Of a stretch of DNA of 64,000 nucleotides, positions 35,129-43,901 are shown in pieces (positions within the stretch are counted from its first letter, which is position 1; each line of letters begins with the position of its first letter). Below the pieces are notes generated by a model that searched no databases, was not told where the DNA came from, and was given only the letters and a program-made list of their open reading frames with translations. The stretch is from an uncultured Lachnospiraceae bacterium (lineage in GTDB: Bacteria; Bacillota; Clostridia; Lachnospirales; Lachnospiraceae), in contig CAMXIK010000022.1 of NCBI GenBank assembly GCA_947243855.1, forward strand, positions 1 through 64,000, in the 5' to 3' direction. The position numbers were made by a program, and so were the translations under genes.

Positions 35129-37606
35129 ATGAACAAAATGACTTTAAACGGCGATAACTGGCAGATGAGAATAGAAGGGGAGCAGGATATTTACGGCGTA
35201 AACGGTCGGGACATTCCAGCCGTAATTCCCGGCTCTGTCTATGGAAATCTGCTTCGGCAGGGAATGATGCCAGATCCTTATGAGAGGATGAACGAACTGG
35301 ATGCGTTGAAGCTGATGGAGAATGATTTCCGTTTTCAGACTGTTTTTTCGCTTACAAGGGAACAACTGGACGGCCACTATCTGCTGCTTCGCTTCGACGG
35401 CATTGACACGCTGGCGGAGATTTATCTGAATGACATGCTCCTTGGACATGCGGAAAACATGCACCGCGTCTGGGAATTTGATATCAGGGAAACGGCGAAA
35501 GAGGGCGAAAACACACTTCGGGTCGAGATTTTCTCCCCTACCCGCTATCTGGAAGAGGAAAACAAAAAGGTTTTTACAGGCGGTTCGTGGGACGCCATGC
35601 TGGGTTTTCCCCATCTGAGAAAAGCGCACTGTATGTTCGGCTGGGACTGGGGGCCGAGGCTGCCGGACGCTGGACTGTTTCGAGAGGTATCTGTTCTGTC
35701 TGGAAAAAAGGCAAGGATCGAGCAGGTTTACATAACACAAAACTGGCGTGATTCGGTTGACATAACATATAACGTTTCCATTGAGGATTTTACTGAGGAG
35801 GAAGCGTATGAAATCCACATCGCTCTTTATGATCCAGACAGCGCGCTGGTGGAGGAGAAGTCTTCCGGAAGCGGGACTGCGGAGGGCTGGGACACCATCA
35901 CCGTACATAAGCCGAAGCGCTGGTGGCCTCACGGTTATGGGGAGCAGCCTCTTTACAGGGCGGAAGTGACCCTTTTGGATGAAGCTGGAGAGCCGCTCGA
36001 CACGTGGAGCCGCAGGATCGGCCTTCGCACCATGACGGTGAACAGGGAGAAGGATGAGTGGGGAGAGTGCTTTGCCCATGAGGTCAACGGGGTGAAGATT
36101 TTCGCCATGGGCGCGGATTACATACCAGAAGACAATATCTTATCTCGTGTGACGCCGGAACGGACAAGGCGTCTTCTGGAGGATGCCGTGGCGGTGAACC
36201 ACAACTGCATCCGCGTCTGGGGCGGCGGCTATTATCCGGACGATTGGTTTTTTGATAGCTGCGACGAGTTGGGATTGATCGTGTGGCAGGATTTCATGTT
36301 TGCCTGCGCTTCCTACGAGCTGGATGGGGATTTTGCGCGCAATATCAGCGCGGAGATCCGTGACAATGTGCGCAGAATCCGCCATCATGCCTGCCTCGGG
36401 CTGTGGTGCGGCAACAATGAGATGGAGACTCAGACCTTAGACGGTGCGTGGAAACCGTCCATCAAACAGAAATGCGACTATATTAAAATTTTTGAATATT
36501 TGATTCCGCAGGTTTTGGAGGAGGAAGATCCGTCTACCTTCTATTGGCCGTCTTCGCCCTCTTCCGGCGGCAATTATGACAATCCATGGGACGAGAACAG
36601 GGGCGATACGCATTATTGGGCGGTGTGGCACGGGAATAAGCCTTTTACGGATTACAGGAATTATTATTTCCGTTATATGTCCGAGTTCGGCTTCCAGTCT
36701 TTCCCCTGTCTAAAAACGGTGGAATCGTTTACAGCGCCGGAGGACCGCAATATTTTTTCCCGTGTGATGGAAATGCACCAGAGAAACACGGCGGCCAACG
36801 GTAAGATCCTGTCTTACCTTTCGGCGACGTATCTCTATCCTACGGATTTTGAGATTCTATTGTACGCGTCCCAGCTTTTGCAGGCGGAGGCGATCCGCTA
36901 TGGCATCGAGCATTTCAGGAGAAACAGAGGCAGATGTATGGGCACGGTAGTGTGGCAGTTAAATGATATCTGGCCGGTAGCTTCATGGGCGAGCATTGAT
37001 TATTTCGGAAGATGGAAGGCGCTGCACTATGCGGAGAAGAGAGCTTTTGCACCGGTGATGATTTCCTGTGAGGAGGTAGGCGAACTTTCTGAGAGACCCT
37101 TCTGTGTGGCACAGCCGGCACCGATTGAGAAGTCGGCCAGACTGCATGTGGCGAATGAGACGATGGAGAATGTGCGCGGCGTAGTGAGATGGGCGCTTCG
37201 CCTAGCGTCGGGAGAAGCAGTTCTGGACGGCGAGGAGGAAGCGCGTGTGGAAGCGTTGTCCGGATTGTGGCTTCCCAAGATGGACTTCTCATCCTACGAC
37301 GAGCTAGAGGTTTACATAAGTTATTCCTTTGAGCAGGACGGCACGGTGGTTTCAGAGGGAACAAGCCTGTTTACGGCTCCGAAGCATTTCCACTTTCAGG
37401 ACCCTAAGCTTTGTGTGCGCAGGGAGGGCAGCGAGCTGGTGATCACGGCGCAGGCCTACGCAAAACAGGTGGCAGTCGAGGGCGTGGACGGGGATGTGAA
37501 GTTCTCCGATAATTTCTTTGACATGAATCCGGGAGAGCACAGAATTCAGATTCTGGAGGGAGAAGCTTCGGAATTTACGGTAAAATCAGTGTATCAGATT
37601 CGGTAG
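35129..37606 (+). CDS. Beta-mannosidase (glycoside hydrolase family 2)
   Basis: 825 aa cytoplasmic enzyme (no signal peptide) that removes terminal beta-mannose from manno-oligosaccharides. The order is a jelly-roll (about 1-185), an Ig-like domain (about 190-300), a barrel (about 300-630) and C-terminal beta domains. The acid/base Glu is in WCGNNEMET (about 425-433) and the nucleophile Glu in MSEFGFQSFP (about 516-525), both in the beta-mannosidase form. GKVFT-like and HCMFGWDWGPRL residues also fit the subfamily. GAAGAAGG precedes the ATG. Two TTATGTAAAC motifs lie in it, both inverted. Confidence 0.94.
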   Translation: MNKMTLNGDNWQMRIEGEQDIYGVNGRDIPAVIPGSVYGNLLRQGMMPDPYERMNELDALKLMENDFRFQTVFSLTREQLDGHYLLLRFDGIDTLAEIYLNDMLLGHAENMHRVWEFDIRETAKEGENTLRVEIFSPTRYLEEENKKVFTGGSWDAMLGFPHLRKAHCMFGWDWGPRLPDAGLFREVSVLSGKKARIEQVYITQNWRDSVDITYNVSIEDFTEEEAYEIHIALYDPDSALVEEKSSGSGTAEGWDTITVHKPKRWWPHGYGEQPLYRAEVTLLDEAGEPLDTWSRRIGLRTMTVNREKDEWGECFAHEVNGVKIFAMGADYIPEDNILSRVTPERTRRLLEDAVAVNHNCIRVWGGGYYPDDWFFDSCDELGLIVWQDFMFACASYELDGDFARNISAEIRDNVRRIRHHACLGLWCGNNEMETQTLDGAWKPSIKQKCDYIKIFEYLIPQVLEEEDPSTFYWPSSPSSGGNYDNPWDENRGDTHYWAVWHGNKPFTDYRNYYFRYMSEFGFQSFPCLKTVESFTAPEDRNIFSRVMEMHQRNTAANGKILSYLSATYLYPTDFEILLYASQLLQAEAIRYGIEHFRRNRGRCMGTVVWQLNDIWPVASWASIDYFGRWKALHYAEKRAFAPVMISCEEVGELSERPFCVAQPAPIEKSARLHVANETMENVRGVVRWALRLASGEAVLDGEEEARVEALSGLWLPKMDFSSYDELEVYISYSFEQDGTVVSEGTSLFTAPKHFHFQDPKLCVRREGSELVITAQAYAKQVAVEGVDGDVKFSDNFFDMNPGEHRIQILEGEASEFTVKSVYQIR

Positions 37607-37644
37607 CTTGGGCTGGACGGAAATTTTTAAGTGGATGGTGATAG

Positions 37645-39051
37645 ATGGTGGAGACAATGACTTTGGATATTTTTACGGTCAATGAGAAGAAGGCCAACCG
37701 GTATACGGCTTTGTGTACGCTGATTGCGGCGGGAGTGGCCGTGTTAATGTGGTTGCTCAATGTGTGCGGGTTTTTTATTGTGGATCAGCAGTTGATGAAT
37801 GTGGCGATGCCTTTTGGCGTGGCGCTGTTTTTACTGCCCTATCTGTTGGTGCGGATATGGAAATGGGATGAGCGGCTGTTGAAATATGCCATCATGGGCT
37901 GTTTTCTTGTGGGAATCGGCATTTTAAATTCCGCTTTGACCATTCAGCTGATTATGGCGTGGGCTTGTCCCATTATTCTGTCCTGTCACTATTATTCCCC
38001 AAGATTTACCCATTTTACATTGGGCGGGGTGCTTTTGTGCATGTTATGCGCCACCTATGTGGGGTTGTATTGCGGCGTGTGGGACGCCAATATGATGCGG
38101 TGTGTGGATATGCCGGGAGACGCGGCGTTTCGCGCAGAGTTTATCAGGGAAGCCACGGCGGCGGGGGATAATCTTTTACTGCGGGTGTTCAACTTTTATT
38201 ACATCCCCCGCGCGGCGATCGCCATTGTGGTTTACCTGATCGGCGTGACGCTTTCAAGGCGTACCCACGGCCTGCTGAAGCAGCAGGAGGAAGATAACCG
38301 GGAAAAGGAGAGGATCGGGGCGGAACTCAATGTGGCGACCCAGATTCAGTCTTCCATGCTGCCCTGTACGTTTCCGGCGTTTCCAGAGTATGAGGAGTTT
38401 GAGATTTATGCGTCCATGAATCCGGCTAAAGAGGTAGGCGGGGATTTTTATGATTTCTTTCTTGTGGATAAGGATCATCTGGCGCTGGCCATTGCGGACG
38501 TGTCGGGAAAAGGCGTGCCAGCGGCGCTGTTTATGATGATCACGAAAACACTGTTAAAAAATGAGGCCCAGTCGGGAATTTCGCCAAAGAAAGTCATGGA
38601 AACCGTGAATAACCAGCTTTTGGAAAATAACGAGGCGGGAATGTTTGTCACGGTATGGTTTGGCATTTACGAGATCTCTACGGGAAAACTGACGGCGGCA
38701 AACGCCGGACACGAGTACCCGGCGCTGAAACGCGCGGGCGGCAGTTTTGAGCTTTACAAGGATAAACACGGATTTGTGATGGCTGGGATGGAAGACGTGG
38801 TTTACCGGGAGTATACTTTGGAACTCCATGCAGGAGATATGCTGTTTGTCTATACGGACGGCGTGTCGGAAGCCACGGACGGAAATGACGAATTGTACGG
38901 CACCGAGCGGATGGTGGCAGCTTTGAATCAAAGGAAGGATGCGGACGCCCGGACGCTATGCGAGACGGTGCGGGAGGATATCGACCGCTTCGTGGGGGAG
39001 GCGGAGCAGTTTGACGATATCACGATGCTGGCGTTGCGGGTTAGGAAATAA
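37645..39051 (+). CDS. Membrane PP2C/SpoIIE-type serine phosphatase (RsbU-like)
   Basis: 468 aa. Five to six membrane helices fill residues about 20-210, a short coiled coil (about 212-240) follows, and a SpoIIE/RsbU phosphatase domain takes the rest. Metal-binding signatures are present: KEVGGDFYDFF (about 262), IADVSGKGVPAALFM (about 282), ANAGHEYP and FVYTDGVSEATD with a final DDITMLALR. Such enzymes dephosphorylate anti-sigma-factor antagonists. No STAS or RsbW-type partner is adjacent, so the target is unknown. No strong Shine-Dalgarno site is seen before the ATG. Confidence 0.9.
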   Translation: MVETMTLDIFTVNEKKANRYTALCTLIAAGVAVLMWLLNVCGFFIVDQQLMNVAMPFGVALFLLPYLLVRIWKWDERLLKYAIMGCFLVGIGILNSALTIQLIMAWACPIILSCHYYSPRFTHFTLGGVLLCMLCATYVGLYCGVWDANMMRCVDMPGDAAFRAEFIREATAAGDNLLLRVFNFYYIPRAAIAIVVYLIGVTLSRRTHGLLKQQEEDNREKERIGAELNVATQIQSSMLPCTFPAFPEYEEFEIYASMNPAKEVGGDFYDFFLVDKDHLALAIADVSGKGVPAALFMMITKTLLKNEAQSGISPKKVMETVNNQLLENNEAGMFVTVWFGIYEISTGKLTAANAGHEYPALKRAGGSFELYKDKHGFVMAGMEDVVYREYTLELHAGDMLFVYTDGVSEATDGNDELYGTERMVAALNQRKDADARTLCETVREDIDRFVGEAEQFDDITMLALRVRK

Positions 39052-39072
39052 AGGCGGTCGGTGCGCCTTGCT

Positions 39073-40269
39073 TTAATTTTCGGGAATGGCGAGATTTTCC
39101 ATCAGCAGAAAATCTTTTAGCTGTATATGACGCACTGTACTTGTGGAGTAGTCGATGTCATCGTTGGTTATCAGGATCTTTTGGGACAGATTGTCAATGT
39201 TCTTAAAGGCTTCAAATTCTCTTGTGTACGCCTTATCGTCCGCAACGCTGTATGCGACCTGAATAAAATATTTTTTGCTGCCGTATATAGCTAAAAAGTC
39301 AATTTCTTTTCCGCCATTGTTATATACCTGAACCTCATAGCCCATATAGATTAACTCAAGATAGACAATGTTTTCCAAATTGTGTGTTAGGTCAAAATGG
39401 TTGTCCAGACAGCGGAGCGAATTGAAGGACACGTCTGCGTCATATATTTTTGTATAGTAGCTCAGCGTTTTTTTTGCCTTGGCGGAATACTGACTGACTG
39501 ATTCAATGATGTAGGCTTCCTCAAGGTAATCGAGATATTTCATAACGGTATTGACAGAGCAGGGCTCATGTTCTTTTTTGATATAAGTGTGAATAGATTT
39601 TGCGGAAAAAATTCTGCTGTTGGAACGAAGCACGTAGTTTACTAGCTTTTTGAACAGATTTTCCTTGCGGATTTTGTAACGATGAATCAGATCGTTGATG
39701 ATGATGGTATCGTCTAAATCGTTAAGATATCTTTGCTGCGCCTCAGAACTGTTAAACTCAAAGCGTTTGGGAAAACCGCCCCAAATCAGATAATCTGTAA
39801 TAGAAACCTCTTTTCCGAGCTTGGCGGCATATTCTGCGATTTCTTTATAAACGAATGGACGAATGCGGAATGCGACGTATCTGCCGCTGAGTTCTTTCGT
39901 AAATTCACCTGAAAGAAGTTTAGAATTGGAGCCAGTAATAAACAGGGAATAGTCGTAAAGCCGCAGAGTCTTACATGCATTCTGCCAACCGTCAAGTACC
40001 TGTACTTCGTCAAAAAACAAATAGCATTTTCCAGGTTTGCGATGATTTTCCACATAGGAAAGCAGAGAGTTTTCATCGGTTATATTGGCAGATATGCGTC
40101 TGTCTTCAAAATTCAAATAAATAATGTTATCGGACTTTTCTTTGATTTCCTGCATGATCTGCTCTAAAATAACAGATTTACCACATCGCCGGATGCCGGT
40201 GATAATTTTAATCAAATCTGATTCATAAAATTCCCGAACATGCTTAATATAATGTTCCCTGTAGACCAT
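39073..40269 (-). CDS. AAA-type ATPase with DUF4143 C-terminus
   Basis: 398 aa from MVYREHY, which has AAGAGGG 5 nt upstream; an in-frame ATG 29 codons earlier lies beyond that site. The N-terminal ATPase has Walker A GIRRCGKSV (about 20-28) and Walker B YLFFDEVQ (about 85), followed by LFITGSNSKLLSGE. The C-terminal DUF4143 part (about 200-345) includes the PD-(D/E)XK-like strand GKEIDFLAIYG. Members of this common family are unassigned, though often near mobile or toxin genes. Upstream is a consensus promoter embedded in paired palindromes, suggesting self-regulation. Confidence 0.88.
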   Translation of the reverse strand: MVYREHYIKHVREFYESDLIKIITGIRRCGKSVILEQIMQEIKEKSDNIIYLNFEDRRISANITDENSLLSYVENHRKPGKCYLFFDEVQVLDGWQNACKTLRLYDYSLFITGSNSKLLSGEFTKELSGRYVAFRIRPFVYKEIAEYAAKLGKEVSITDYLIWGGFPKRFEFNSSEAQQRYLNDLDDTIIINDLIHRYKIRKENLFKKLVNYVLRSNSRIFSAKSIHTYIKKEHEPCSVNTVMKYLDYLEEAYIIESVSQYSAKAKKTLSYYTKIYDADVSFNSLRCLDNHFDLTHNLENIVYLELIYMGYEVQVYNNGGKEIDFLAIYGSKKYFIQVAYSVADDKAYTREFEAFKNIDNLSQKILITNDDIDYSTSTVRHIQLKDFLLMENLAIPEN

Positions 40270-40323
40270 AGCGTCCCTCTTTTTTCTCATTTCAGAAATG
40301 ATGCTGCCCCTATTTGTGAATTT

Positions 40324-40352
40324 ATTATACTGAAAAGTTTTTGACATGTCAA
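40324..40352 (-). promoter_or_regulatory. Perfect consensus SigA promoter for the DUF4143 ATPase
   Basis: TTGACA, 17 bp, TATAAT on the minus strand, 55 bp before the chosen start. The -35 is half of the palindrome TTTGACATGTCAAA and the -10 abuts an ACTGAAAA arm. Confidence 0.85.
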
Positions 40353-40407
40353 ACAAAGTTTTCAGTTATACTGAAAAGTTTTACAATTATATGAAAAAGT
40401 TTTCAGT
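40326..40407. repeat. Two 41-bp palindromic units (likely operator)
   Basis: TATACTGAAAAGTTT occurs at 40326 and again at 40367, and AAGTTTTCAGT near 40356 and again 41 bp later. Each 41-bp unit is therefore bounded by inverted ACTGAAAA/TTTTCAGT arms, and the first contains the perfect 14-bp palindrome TTTGACATGTCAAA. The units cover the promoter of the ATPase gene. Confidence 0.75.
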
Positions 40408-40478
40408 AGTAAAAAGAATTTTGAAGTGTTGACGGTGTAGTATTTTTGTCATAGGCTTATTATATGAGAGGACACGGG

Positions 40479-42026
40479 ATGAAAAGAAAGAATCTATTTT
40501 TATCGGTTTTAATAGGGGCTGTATTCTTGTTCCAGACTGGCTGTGGAAATGGTTCTGAAGAAAGTTCTGCCGAAAATCTGGCGGGAGATGCCGCTGTGTT
40601 TGATACGGAAGAAGAGGATATCGTCATGACGGAGGCGGAGAAAGAAAATTCTGCGCTGGAAGGTGACAGGCAGGATCAGGAGAAAGAAGCCGGAGAGGAA
40701 GAGGAAGCCGGAGAAGCAAAAGAAGAGATACAGGGAGAAAGCGGAAAGGAAGCAGGGAGTGAAATAGACGAAAGTACACCTAAGGAGGTGCCGCAGTTAC
40801 CCGAAACAGGCGCAAAGCTTGCAGACTTCGTGCCGGAGGGCTGGGAGCTTTTAGACAGCGTGGAGTTGGATTTCAACGAAGATGATATAAAGGATTATGT
40901 AGGCGTCTTACAGTGGGCCCAGATTGATAGGGACAGATCATGGTGGACGAATCAAGACTATCCGCGTCAAAAATATCCGCGCATTCTGTTTGCCATAAGG
41001 AGTGATGGAGTAGAAAAATACCGTCTGGATTTTCAGGATATCAATCTTATTTACGCATGGGATGAAGGGGGCGTTTTCGGAGACCCCTATCTGCCATTGA
41101 CTGCGGAAGGCGCGTCTTTTACGACACATACCTACGGAGGCAGCGCATGGAGGTGGTCAGAAGACTGTACCTATGTTTACCGTGAGGAAACGTGGTGGCT
41201 TGCCTTATCGGAAAAGACATACGGATATTATGAATATACAACGGACCACGAGAAAAATGACTGGGAAAGCGGCGTCGGCATCCGAAAAAAGAGAAGTTCG
41301 GAACCCGGCGATATTGGGAGTTATGAGTCGGCGAACGGTGAAGAATTGGAACCGGTAGAATGCGATGTGGAGTACAAAGTGTCTCTGGATGAACCGATGA
41401 CGCTGGAACAGGCGGGAAAGCGCGGGCCGATCGCAGGTGAACGCGTGTCGGATTGGGAGGTGGAGAAAATTGTATTGGCGGAGGGCGTGGAGCTTTCGGA
41501 AGATAGGATAGAGCTTCCCGGCGAGGCGTTTATCAGGTATTGCGATGAAAATTGTGCGCTTTACACATTCGGTTTTGATACGGATACGGGCAGGAGAGAG
41601 GATTATCTTGCCATGTATTGTTGGCAGGATAAGTCGTTGTTTGTGCTGGCAGGAGGGGAAACGGCAATTGAGGTTCCAAAGATTTATGATGGGAAAATTT
41701 ACTATACCTCCGATATTGTGGAGCACGTCAAATATAAAACCATGGAGGACGGAACCGAACAGATCGCAGAAGAGGAGGCTGTCGTCGGCGTTAAGCTGAA
41801 CAGAATGGATTTGGACGGAAGCGGAAAAGAAACGATTTTTGAATACCGCTATCAGGAAGCGGCGCAGGAAATTATGGAAAGCAGGATGCCGCATCTGGGA
41901 TTGTCTTATGAAATCAGCGGAGGCGAGATTGTGGCACAGGTGCGTTTGGGAAATGAGCCTCATCCTTTTTACCGCATGAAGACGGATGGCAGCAGGCAGG
42001 AGAAGATCGGGCAGATGCCGAAGTGA
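40479..42026 (+). CDS. Acidic lipoprotein of unknown function
   Basis: 515 aa from MKRKNLFL, with GAGAGG 7 nt upstream; an ATG 15 bases earlier overlaps this site. The signal ends at lipobox FQTGC (Cys about 21). A Glu/Ala-rich linker to about residue 110 leads to a region resembling DUF-type surface domains (PEGWELLDSVELDFNEDD, a calcium/integrin-like DxNxDxxxD pattern). The C-terminus has KIYYTSD and MKTDGSRQEKIGQMPK, as in DUF5050-type beta-propeller proteins. The last 72 bp are duplicated at 42817-42888 beyond a toxin-antitoxin pair. Confidence 0.8.
   Translation: MKRKNLFLSVLIGAVFLFQTGCGNGSEESSAENLAGDAAVFDTEEEDIVMTEAEKENSALEGDRQDQEKEAGEEEEAGEAKEEIQGESGKEAGSEIDESTPKEVPQLPETGAKLADFVPEGWELLDSVELDFNEDDIKDYVGVLQWAQIDRDRSWWTNQDYPRQKYPRILFAIRSDGVEKYRLDFQDINLIYAWDEGGVFGDPYLPLTAEGASFTTHTYGGSAWRWSEDCTYVYREETWWLALSEKTYGYYEYTTDHEKNDWESGVGIRKKRSSEPGDIGSYESANGEELEPVECDVEYKVSLDEPMTLEQAGKRGPIAGERVSDWEVEKIVLAEGVELSEDRIELPGEAFIRYCDENCALYTFGFDTDTGRREDYLAMYCWQDKSLFVLAGGETAIEVPKIYDGKIYYTSDIVEHVKYKTMEDGTEQIAEEEAVVGVKLNRMDLDGSGKETIFEYRYQEAAQEIMESRMPHLGLSYEISGGEIVAQVRLGNEPHPFYRMKTDGSRQEKIGQMPK
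41955..42026 (+). repeat. 72-bp direct repeat, copy 1 (3' end of the lipoprotein gene)
   Basis: Covers the last 23 codons and stop of the lipoprotein gene. 71 of 72 bases match copy 2 at 42817-42888 (GACGGATGG against GACTGATGG). Confidence 0.92.
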
Positions 42027-42091
42027 GAGTTGATCCCAAGACAGAAGGGAGCACAGAATGGAAGTATGAATGGTAGGCGGCGTGGTCTTGA

Positions 42092-42120
42092 TTGTATTTT
42101 ACAGAAGTATTTTGTATAAT
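42092..42120 (+). promoter_or_regulatory. Promoter of the first PIN toxin-antitoxin pair
   Basis: TTGTAT, 17 bp, TATAAT, 47 bp before the antitoxin start. Confidence 0.6.
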
Positions 42121-42167
42121 ATAAATAGGAAACGGACAGATAGCAAATGTGATGGGAGGTTTTTAGT

Positions 42168-42407
42168 ATGTCATCGAATGCTATATTAGTGAATGATTTG
42201 TTGGAAAATTTGGATGAAGAGGATTATAAGGTTGCCCTGACTTTTTTACAGTATCTATCAGATTCAAGAAAGAAGAAACGAGCGCAGGAAAGTAAAGAAT
42301 TATTGACGCAGGTTCAGGAGATATTCAAAGAGGATAAAGGATGGGATAGCGAGGAAAGTATGATTGCTGATATGGCGGTTTTTAGAAGGGAACGTATGGG
42401 TTTATGA
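42168..42407 (+). CDS. Putative antitoxin of a PIN toxin-antitoxin pair
   Basis: 79 aa, acidic to neutral and helical (VNDLLENLDEEDYKVALTFL, then FLQYLSDSRKKK). This helical pattern is common to small antitoxins partnered with PIN ribonucleases. GGGAGG precedes the ATG, and its stop overlaps the toxin start by 4 bp (ATGA), the usual coupled layout. It would neutralise the toxin and possibly repress the promoter. No DNA-binding motif is clear. Confidence 0.7.
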   Translation: MSSNAILVNDLLENLDEEDYKVALTFLQYLSDSRKKKRAQESKELLTQVQEIFKEDKGWDSEESMIADMAVFRRERMGL

Positions 42408-42796
42408 AAATTTTGCTTGATACGAATGTTCTGATATCTGCATTTATATTCGGAGGTCAGGCGGGCTGTCTTTTAAGCATGCTTTTTGAGTCAGAGCATC
42501 AGTTATATGTGTCGGATTATATTGATCAGGAGTTTAAGGAAAAATTGGAGGATAAATGGCCCGAAAAAGCAGACAGAGTGTATGATCTTTACCGCCGAAT
42601 GGATTTCATTTTTTGCGAGAGTGCAGAAGAACTGCAAGGACAGTTGCGCGATGAGAAAGATATTCCTGTATTGAGTGATGCCATGTATCACCATATAGAT
42701 GTAATTTTAACAGGAGATAAAGATTTTTTAGAAGCAGAGTTGGAGTCCCCACTGATTTATTCACCCAAAATGCTGTTGGAATATTTGAGACTGTAG
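42404..42796 (+). CDS. PIN-domain toxin (putative RNase)
   Basis: 130 aa; PIN toxins cleave tRNA or mRNA. The acidic site is intact: ILLDTNVLISAFI (first Asp about 6), an Asp/Glu in the middle (VSDYIDQEFKEKL), and the C-terminal pair in DAMYHHIDVILTGDKDFL. The length matches the 'putative toxin component, PIN family' group. It is translationally coupled to the antitoxin. The pair lies between a lipoprotein gene and a duplicate of that gene's last 72 bp. Confidence 0.85.
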   Translation: MKILLDTNVLISAFIFGGQAGCLLSMLFESEHQLYVSDYIDQEFKEKLEDKWPEKADRVYDLYRRMDFIFCESAEELQGQLRDEKDIPVLSDAMYHHIDVILTGDKDFLEAELESPLIYSPKMLLEYLRL

Positions 42797-42816
42797 TGGG
42801 ATGTATATTACGGGAC

Positions 42817-42888
42817 GAGCCTCATCCTTTTTACCGCATGAAGACTGATGGCAGCAGGCAGGAGAAGATCGGGCAGATGCCGAAGTGA
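42817..42888 (+). repeat. 72-bp direct repeat, copy 2
   Basis: Repeats the end of the lipoprotein gene including its TGA. It is followed at once by the terminator hairpin, which would have been the gene's own terminator before the toxin-antitoxin segment arrived. Confidence 0.92.
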
Positions 42889-42898
42889 AATGTTTGTA

Positions 42899-42953
42899 TA
42901 ACAGAAAACCCCTCAGTCATGCGCTTGCAGTTCTGAGAGGTTTTCCTGTTATT
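42899..42953 (+). terminator. Long terminator hairpin
   Basis: AACAGAAAACC-c-CTCAG and CTGAG-a-GGTTTTCCTGTT pair with a single internal mismatch around a 16-nt loop. The T-tail is short. After it, 42954-43150 holds no gene; it contains only a 17-bp perfect palindrome, GATAAGT-att-ACTTATC (42961-42977), and AT-rich DNA. Confidence 0.65.
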
Positions 42954-43150
42954 AGGGGAGGATAAGTATTACTTATCTTTAGCATACTATCATTGTTGCC
43001 CGTATTTTTGGGTTTATACATGAATGAAAAAAATTTTTTGGAACGAGTTTTTTGAATGCTAACAAAAAGGCCTTTTCTTTACGGGATTCTTTTTCTGTGT
43101 TAAACTATAAATGTATTTAGGGTAGGGCGGCCGCTTTCGGAGGAAAAGGA

Positions 43151-43546
43151 ATGCGATTGAGAATACATTTGGATACGGAAGCGAAGCTGCATATTCAGGG
43201 CATGATAAAAAGCGGAGAATTGGAATTGGTGACATCCTTCATGCTTGAATACGAGAATAGTAAAAATAGATTTTCACATAAAAGACAGGCAATAGCTGAT
43301 TTTATGGAGGCTAATGAATCATATTATGTAGGAATAGAAAAAGAAACGGAAGCGAAAACATTAGCAAGACATATTATGGAGCATGGAATTAAAAGTGCGG
43401 ATGCGTTACATGTGGCTTGTGCTGCTTTAGCAGGAAGCGATTATTTTATAACTACGGATGATCGTTTGCTCAAGTATCAGTCAAAAGATGTGCAGATTGT
43501 TACACCGGGGGAGTTTATCAGAAGATGGGAGGCGGCGGATGAATGA
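43151..43546 (+). CDS. PIN-domain protein lacking its N-terminal strand
   Basis: 131 aa. The C-terminal half is a standard PIN domain (HGIKSADALHVACAALAGSD, YFITTDDRLL). Homologues I recall begin with a strand carrying the first catalytic Asp (like YIDNCCFNRP) about 20 residues before LDTEAKL. Here the reading begins at MRLRIHLDTEAKLHIQG, so that strand and Asp are missing. GGAGG lies 8 nt upstream, and the upstream frame does not encode the missing part. Probably an inactive toxin. The partner follows by a 4-bp overlap, the reverse of the common order. Confidence 0.75.
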   Translation: MRLRIHLDTEAKLHIQGMIKSGELELVTSFMLEYENSKNRFSHKRQAIADFMEANESYYVGIEKETEAKTLARHIMEHGIKSADALHVACAALAGSDYFITTDDRLLKYQSKDVQIVTPGEFIRRWEAADE

Positions 43547-43767
43547 ATAGTGCGGTAGAGATTATGGATGCCGGTTTTGCGTGTTTGGTGGAAAAGTTAG
43601 GTATTGTAGACGCAGAGCGGTTTATTTCTATGATAAAGAGAGACAGTTTTGATTATACAATTTGGAGAAGAGAGTATTTTGACGGAATGGATTTAGAACA
43701 GATTAGCGAAGAGGCGGCTTCTTATGCACAGAGTTATCCTCATAGAGGAAAGGGGATTCGGATTTAA
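43543..43767 (+). CDS. Small partner protein of the PIN gene (putative antitoxin)
   Basis: 74 aa: VEIMDAGFACLVEKLGIVDAERFISMI, given here in two parts, VEIMDAGFACLVEKLG and VDAERFISMI, then FDYTIWRREYFDGM. I recognise this as the short protein found beside PIN genes of this type. Its start overlaps the PIN stop (ATGA). It presumably acts as antitoxin; with a crippled PIN partner it may be a leftover. No DNA-binding motif is plain. Confidence 0.65.
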   Translation: MNSAVEIMDAGFACLVEKLGIVDAERFISMIKRDSFDYTIWRREYFDGMDLEQISEEAASYAQSYPHRGKGIRI

Positions 43768-43777
43768 GAATTATAAA

Positions 43778-43806
43778 TTTACTTTTTTTCTAAAATGGTA
43801 TATACT
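43778..43806 (+). promoter_or_regulatory. Promoter for the SEC-C gene
   Basis: TTTACT, 17 bp, TATACT. The leader then contains the hairpin TCAGCCAT/ATGGCTGA (about 43837-43865). Confidence 0.6.
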
Positions 43807-43901
43807 TAGTGCAAATGCGGCGACGCATCAACCGCTCAGCCATCGTCCTAGCAGGCCATGGCTGACAGCAAAAGATTACAGGACAAAGGTGGTACAGTAC
43901 A

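Noticed and set aside
35144-36079. 311-codon open frame antisense to the beta-mannosidase gene
   Set aside because: Shadow of a strong GH2 coding sequence.
40326-40407. Possible short CRISPR-like array
   Set aside because: Only two units, no variable spacers of fixed length, and each unit is itself palindromic; it is an operator-like element.
41955-42888. Insertion sequence explanation for the 72-bp repeats
   Set aside because: No transposase, no terminal inverted repeats and no typical short target duplication.
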